From: Elusimicrobiota bacterium
Lineage (GTDB): Bacteria; Elusimicrobiota; Elusimicrobia; Elusimicrobiales; UBA9959
DNA: 9,829 nucleotides
Reading direction: 5' to 3'
Assembly (NCBI GenBank): GCA_003500765.1
Contig: DNQL01000284.1
Coordinates: forward strand, 1-9,829
Shown: positions 7,459 through 9,829 of the stretch, one piece after another
Numbering within the stretch: position 1 is the stretch's first letter
How the letters are laid out: each line of letters starts with the position of its first letter
The notes under the pieces: generated by a model
What the model saw: only the letters and a program-made list of their open reading frames with translations
What the model was told of the DNA's origin: nothing
Databases searched by the model: none
Position numbers and translations under genes: made by a program

Positions 7459-7494
7459 CGTCCCTCCCCCCCGAGCGCATGAGCGCACGGCTCC

Positions 7495-7503
7495 ATTCTA
7501 TCA
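7495..7503 (-). promoter_or_regulatory. Possible extended -10 promoter for the DUF2157/LamG operon
   Basis: On the - strand TGATAGAAT fits the extended -10 form TGnTATAAT with one mismatch. It follows a run of six T and lies in the 61-bp gap after ndk. No good -35 hexamer is present 17-18 bases upstream. Transcription would begin near 7488 and leave a leader of about 30 bases. Readthrough from ndk is an equally good source of transcript. Confidence 0.3.
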
Positions 7504-7519
7504 AAAAACTTCAACCGCC

Positions 7520-8059
7520 CTATTCTTTCGGCCAGGGGCCGGTGCGGGTCTTGGGTCCGGCCGGGGCGGCCCATTCCAGGCGGCCGTCGGAGGATACTGT
7601 AGGGAAAAGGTCGGCGGTGATCTCTTCGGGACGGAACCAGAGCTTGATCTCGCGCTCGCCCTCTATGGCGTCGGAGGAGACGTGCACGACGTTCTCGAAG
7701 ACGCCCTTGGTGGTGACGCGGCCGAAACTGCCGCGTATGGAGCGGTAATCGGCTTCCTCGGGATTGGTGGCGCCGGCTATAGCGCGGGCTTTCCTGACGG
7801 CGTCCTCGCCGGTGTAGGCGAAGGCCAGCACGGTGTCCTGGCCGCCGTTGAGCTCGCCCATGATGAAGCGTATCAGCTCGTCGAAGAAAGGCTTTTCCCG
7901 GAGGTGATGGTAATGCGTCGCGGCCAGCTCTTCGGTGACTTTGGCCAGCCGCGCGCCGACCAGCTTGAGGTCGGTCTCCTCGAAGCGCCGCAGTATGTGT
8001 CCCGCGAGGCCTTTAACCATCCCGTCGGGCTTTACTATCAGCAGTATGCATTCGTTCAT
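7520..8059 (-). CDS. ndk: Nucleoside diphosphate kinase
   Basis: 179 residues; moves the gamma-phosphate from ATP to other nucleoside diphosphates through a phosphohistidine, balancing NTP and dNTP pools in the cytoplasm. The family pattern is intact: Lys10 in VKPDG, Tyr50, REKPFF (55-59), Arg92, GATNP with Thr98, SIRGSFG with Arg109, and NVVHVSSD with Asn123 and catalytic His126, ending in EREIKLWF. The usual HGSDS is HVSSD here. The loop between Arg109 and His126 is a few residues longer than in E. coli Ndk, and a tail of about 36 residues (144-179) follows the normal end, against a usual length of about 140-150. The start is supported by AAGGA eight bases upstream, 25 bp after the DksA-like gene, so the two are probably cotranscribed. 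Confidence 0.95.
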   Translation of the reverse strand: MNECILLIVKPDGMVKGLAGHILRRFEETDLKLVGARLAKVTEELAATHYHHLREKPFFDELIRFIMGELNGGQDTVLAFAYTGEDAVRKARAIAGATNPEEADYRSIRGSFGRVTTKGVFENVVHVSSDAIEGEREIKLWFRPEEITADLFPTVSSDGRLEWAAPAGPKTRTGPWPKE

Positions 8060-8084
8060 GGTCGTTGTCCTTTACTGTGGGCGG

Positions 8085-8423
8085 TCAGCGGCGGCCGGAG
8101 CAGTTGACGCAAGAGGGCGTCTCGGGCATGGCCTTCAGCCGGGCCTCGGCTATGGGCTTGCCGCAATGGCGGCAGGCGCCGTAGGTGCCGGCGTCTATCG
8201 CCGTCAGCGCCGCGCGGACATTGGAGAGCCTGGTCTTTATGTTGGCCTCCAGCGCGATGCCGATCTGCTGCGAGTGCAGCGCGTCGGCGCGCGAGAGCCG
8301 GCCGATGGATTCGTCCAGCGAAACGGTGGCCGACTGGCCGCCGGCGGCCTTGAGGTCGGCTTCCAGTTCCCCCTCCAGGTCCCTCAGCCGACGCCTGAAA
8401 AATTCCAGCTTTTCCTTTTCCAT
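8085..8423 (-). CDS. DksA/TraR-family zinc-finger transcription regulator
   Basis: 112 residues. The N-terminal half (about 1-75) is a charged coiled-coil-like region containing DESIGRLSRADALHSQQ, a pattern common in short DksA-like proteins. The C-terminus has a four-cysteine zinc finger: C84-x2-C87, then C105-x2-C108 (CRHCGKPI...PSCVNC). Proteins of this family enter the secondary channel of RNA polymerase and alter promoter kinetics, often together with ppGpp. At 112 residues it is shorter than E. coli DksA (151), and the paired Asp of the E. coli coiled-coil tip cannot be placed with certainty, so it may be a DksA-like variant rather than a true ortholog. The ATG is the only conventional start before an in-frame stop, yet it has no Shine-Dalgarno; see the TACAAT element upstream. 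Confidence 0.85.
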   Translation of the reverse strand: MEKEKLEFFRRRLRDLEGELEADLKAAGGQSATVSLDESIGRLSRADALHSQQIGIALEANIKTRLSNVRAALTAIDAGTYGACRHCGKPIAEARLKAMPETPSCVNCSGRR

Positions 8424-8429
8424 ACGGGT

Positions 8430-8435
8430 ATTGTA
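8430..8435 (-). promoter_or_regulatory. Possible -10 element giving a leaderless DksA-like mRNA
   Basis: TACAAT on the - strand ends six bases before the ATG of the DksA-like gene. If it is a -10 box, transcription would begin at or next to the A of the ATG, making the mRNA leaderless; this fits the lack of any Shine-Dalgarno there. There is no recognisable -35, so the call is tentative. Confidence 0.3.
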
Positions 8436-8459
8436 GGAAATATGGCCGCCCGCCGCGAT

Positions 8460-9215
8460 TCAGCGGCCGGCTTTGACGGTGAAGGAGCAGCCGCGGCCGG
8501 CGGAGGCTTTAGCCGCCCCGCCGCCCGGCGAGAGCAGTACCCCGCCGGTGTTATCGGCGATCGTTTCTCCCCCGTCCTTGAGCTGCACGGCGTACTGCAG
8601 CGGGAAGGTGCCGTCGAAGGCGCCGCCGCCGGGCAGCAGGCCTATCGTGAACCGGGTGACCTTGTCGCCGTCTTCGGAGTAGAGCACGGCGCTGTATTGT
8701 TCGTTGGTGAGGTAGGAGAAGGAGACGGGATAGCGGTGCCGGCCGCATTTCAGTAGGGCGGTCAGCGTGCCGGGTTTCGGGTCGTCGAATTCCTCTTCGC
8801 AGGCTTCCCCCTCCAGTTTCAGGTAGTATTTCCAGCCGCCGGCCGAGGCCGCCAGCGCCTGCCTGCCGGGGCGCAGCGGGACCTTGCCCTGGACCTGGAA
8901 CGGCGGCCGGGGCCCTTTCTCGTCGGCCACTTCCACCTGGTAGTCCAGCCTGAACCCCTGTTTCCCCGCCTCGTTGAGGAGCGCGTTGAAGATGATCTCC
9001 CTTTGGGGGCCCCGCCCCCTTTTTTTTGCCGGTCCGGCATAGGAGGCGCGTTCGCCCGGGACCACGGCTAGTTCGTGGGAATACGAGACGCCGCCGTGCA
9101 CGGCCATCATCCGCAGCGAGCAGGCGTCGTCCTCCGCGGCGTAAACGGCCGCCTGCGGCAGCAGGGGCGCGATACCCAGCAGAAGGCCGGCGGCCCAGTG
9201 ATTTTTTTTAAACAT
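8460..9215 (-). CDS. Secreted protein of unknown function with two related halves
   Basis: 251 residues, not recognised as a known family. MFKKNHWAAGLLLGIAPLLP plus QAAVYA is a standard Sec signal peptide, cleaved probably after Ala26 or Ala27, so the mature protein is periplasmic or exported. The mature part looks beta-rich and appears to be an internal duplication: FRLDYQVEV...GKVPLRPGRQALAASAG (88-126) resembles FPLQYAVQL...GGVLLSPGGGAAKASAG (204-240). Four cysteines (32, 139, 157, 243) bracket the two halves and could form two disulfides. The start has AAGGGGAT just upstream. It lies 18 bp after the lipoprotein gene and 36 bp before the DksA-like gene. An A8-G5 run in the coding strand (around 9015-9027) falls in the basic loop AKKRGRG. 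Confidence 0.7.
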   Translation of the reverse strand: MFKKNHWAAGLLLGIAPLLPQAAVYAAEDDACSLRMMAVHGGVSYSHELAVVPGERASYAGPAKKRGRGPQREIIFNALLNEAGKQGFRLDYQVEVADEKGPRPPFQVQGKVPLRPGRQALAASAGGWKYYLKLEGEACEEEFDDPKPGTLTALLKCGRHRYPVSFSYLTNEQYSAVLYSEDGDKVTRFTIGLLPGGGAFDGTFPLQYAVQLKDGGETIADNTGGVLLSPGGGAAKASAGRGCSFTVKAGR

Positions 9216-9233
9216 AATATCCCCTTTGCCGGT

Positions 9234-9524
9234 TCAGAAAGCGGCCGCGGCCAGGGCCAGCAGCGCGATGAACAGCGCCATCGGCCAGGTCTTCCTGATC
9301 CCCTCCTCGTCGTCGACCTCGATGAAGTCGTCCTTCTTCACGGGTTTCACTGCCTGCCCGGGTTCCGCCGGCGCCGCGGGGGCCAGTTCGCGCCCGGGCG
9401 CGGACGAGGGCATGTTCTCACCGATAGAGAAAGGCTCGTTGATCGCCCTGACGGTGGAACAGCCGGAGGCGAAGATCAGGGGCGCCAGTAGCGCGGCGTA
9501 AAATGCGGGGCGCGGGTATTTCAT
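9234..9524 (-). CDS. Small lipoprotein with a C-terminal hydrophobic helix
   Basis: 96 residues from the ATG at 9522-9524. A GTG four codons upstream is less likely because it belongs to the GAGGTG Shine-Dalgarno. The N-terminus MKYPRPAFYAALLAPLIFASGC is a type II signal peptide with Cys22 as the lipidated residue (lipobox ASGC, slightly off the usual LxGC because -3 is Ala). A Pro/Ala-rich linker and an acidic patch (KKDDFIEVDDEEG, 63-75) follow, then a hydrophobic helix at the very end (TWPMALFIALLALAAAAF). Having both a lipid anchor and a terminal helix is unusual for so small a protein and suggests a span between membranes or a tight membrane association. Family unknown; it precedes the secreted protein gene by 18 bp and probably shares its transcript. 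Confidence 0.65.
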   Translation of the reverse strand: MKYPRPAFYAALLAPLIFASGCSTVRAINEPFSIGENMPSSAPGRELAPAAPAEPGQAVKPVKKDDFIEVDDEEGIRKTWPMALFIALLALAAAAF

Positions 9525-9571
9525 CTTTTGTTTCACCTCGATGCCCGCGTGGCGGTGATGCGGATAGCCGC

Positions 9572-9592
9572 GGGGGCGGGAGCGGGAGCGGG
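9572..9592 (+). repeat. Hexamer repeat with four G-runs (possible G-quadruplex)
   Basis: In the 89-bp gap between the ABC-F fragment and the lipoprotein gene, the + strand carries four runs of at least three G separated by C, AGC and AGC, made by a short tandem repeat of GCGGGA. This fits the usual G-quadruplex pattern. G-runs lie on the template strand for the lipoprotein gene, so the mRNA leader would be C-rich instead. In a GC-rich genome this may have no function. Confidence 0.45.
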
Positions 9593-9613
9593 AACGCTCA
9601 TACGCTGGGCCGG

Positions 9614-9829
9614 TCAGTCGTGAAGCCGCGACCAGCGGTCGAACAATTCTTCCACTTTCGCCAGTGCCGCTTCAAGTTTTTTATGCCGCTCCGCCAGTTC
9701 CCCCGGGTCGGTGGCTATGGCCGGGTCTTCCAGCGCCAGCCGGGCGCGGGCCGCCTGCTCCTCGGCGGTCTTGAGCTCGTTCTCGAGCCTGCGGATGGCC
9801 GCCCGGCGTTCGCGCGTCTCTTTGGCCGT
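9614..9829 (-). CDS. ABC-F family ATPase, C-terminal coiled coil (partial)
   Basis: The last 71 codons are present; the stop is TGA at 9614-9616 and the gene runs off the right edge. The translation is a highly charged antiparallel coiled coil: RRAAIRRLENELKTAEEQAA, a turn with LEDPAIATDPGELAE, then KKLEAALAKVEELFDRWSRL. The 'LxDP..x..DPxxLAExxxxLxxxxxxLExLxxRWxxL' pattern is the C-terminal domain (ABC_tran_CTD) of Uup/EttA-type ABC-F proteins, which act on the ribosome or nucleic acids rather than as transporters. The ATPase cassettes are outside the window, so the subfamily cannot be told. Other charged coiled-coil proteins remain possible. Confidence 0.7.
   Translation of the reverse strand, partial: TAKETRERRAAIRRLENELKTAEEQAARARLALEDPAIATDPGELAERHKKLEAALAKVEELFDRWSRLHD

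Noticed and set aside
5270..7482. Long + strand open frames opposite the LamG and DUF2157-like genes
   Set aside because: They are antisense shadows of GC-rich membrane protein genes, with Gln/Gly/Ala-rich translations and no motifs or ribosome binding sites.
7473..7487. Short direct repeat GAGCGCA TGAGCGCA in the gap before the DUF2157-like operon
   Set aside because: Two copies of seven bases in a GC-rich leader are easily due to chance, and no regulator binding pattern is evident.
7459..7488. Start of the first DUF2157-like protein ten codons further upstream
   Set aside because: The GGGAGGG ribosome binding site lies inside this stretch, directly before the ATG at 7458, and the extra residues do not resemble the family head.
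9525..9536. GTG start of the lipoprotein at 9536
   Set aside because: The GTG is part of the GAGGTG Shine-Dalgarno for the ATG at 9524, which gives a standard lipoprotein signal peptide.
1..9829. CRISPR arrays, tRNA or rRNA genes, transposases, integrases or attachment sites
   Set aside because: None seen on either strand; genes fill nearly the whole window and all are ordinary chromosomal families or unknown envelope proteins.

Overview
The window is GC-rich bacterial DNA (roughly 60-70% GC by eye) with one oddity of codon use: isoleucine is very often written ATA, which is rare in GC-rich genomes. Lipoproteins, Sec signal peptides, a LamG-type surface protein and paired DUF2157-like membrane proteins point to a diderm bacterium. 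The combination would fit an environmental lineage such as Elusimicrobiota or a neighbouring candidate phylum, but that is inference; no rRNA or other decisive marker is present.

Layout. The left edge (1-194, + strand) holds the last 63 codons of an FtsX/YbbP-type ABC transporter permease. Everything else is on the - strand, so it is read from right to left. At the right edge (9614-9829) is the coiled-coil C-terminus of an ABC-F ATPase. Then come a small lipoprotein (9234-9524), a secreted protein of unknown function with an internal duplication (8460-9215), a DksA/TraR zinc-finger regulator (8085-8423), nucleoside diphosphate kinase ndk (7520-8059), two tandem paralogous DUF2157-like membrane proteins (6466-7458 and 5408-6469) and a membrane-anchored LamG-fold protein (4579-5406). 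The last three are tightly packed (4-bp overlap, 1-bp gap) and look like one operon. After a 118-bp gap comes the largest gene (240-4460), read from its own near-consensus sigma70 promoter.

The main discovery is that large gene. It is one uninterrupted 1406-residue frame joining three parts: an unrecognised helical region of about 475 residues, the ATP-grasp and phosphohistidine (swivelling) domains of the pyruvate phosphate dikinase / PEP synthase family with their catalytic residues in place, and a complete phosphoglycerate kinase. The PEP/pyruvate TIM barrel that normally follows the phosphohistidine domain is absent and phosphoglycerate kinase takes its place. The PGK part also has Glu where the family has the substrate-binding Arg of SHxGRP. 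This may be a dedicated link between the 3-phosphoglycerate step of glycolysis and a dikinase-type phosphotransfer whose acceptor is unknown.

The rest is mostly cell-envelope (permease, lipoprotein, secreted protein, membrane pair, LamG protein) and general physiology (ABC-F, DksA-like, Ndk). There are no tRNAs, rRNAs, CRISPR arrays, transposases or other signs of recent mobility. All gaps between genes are shorter than 120 bp.
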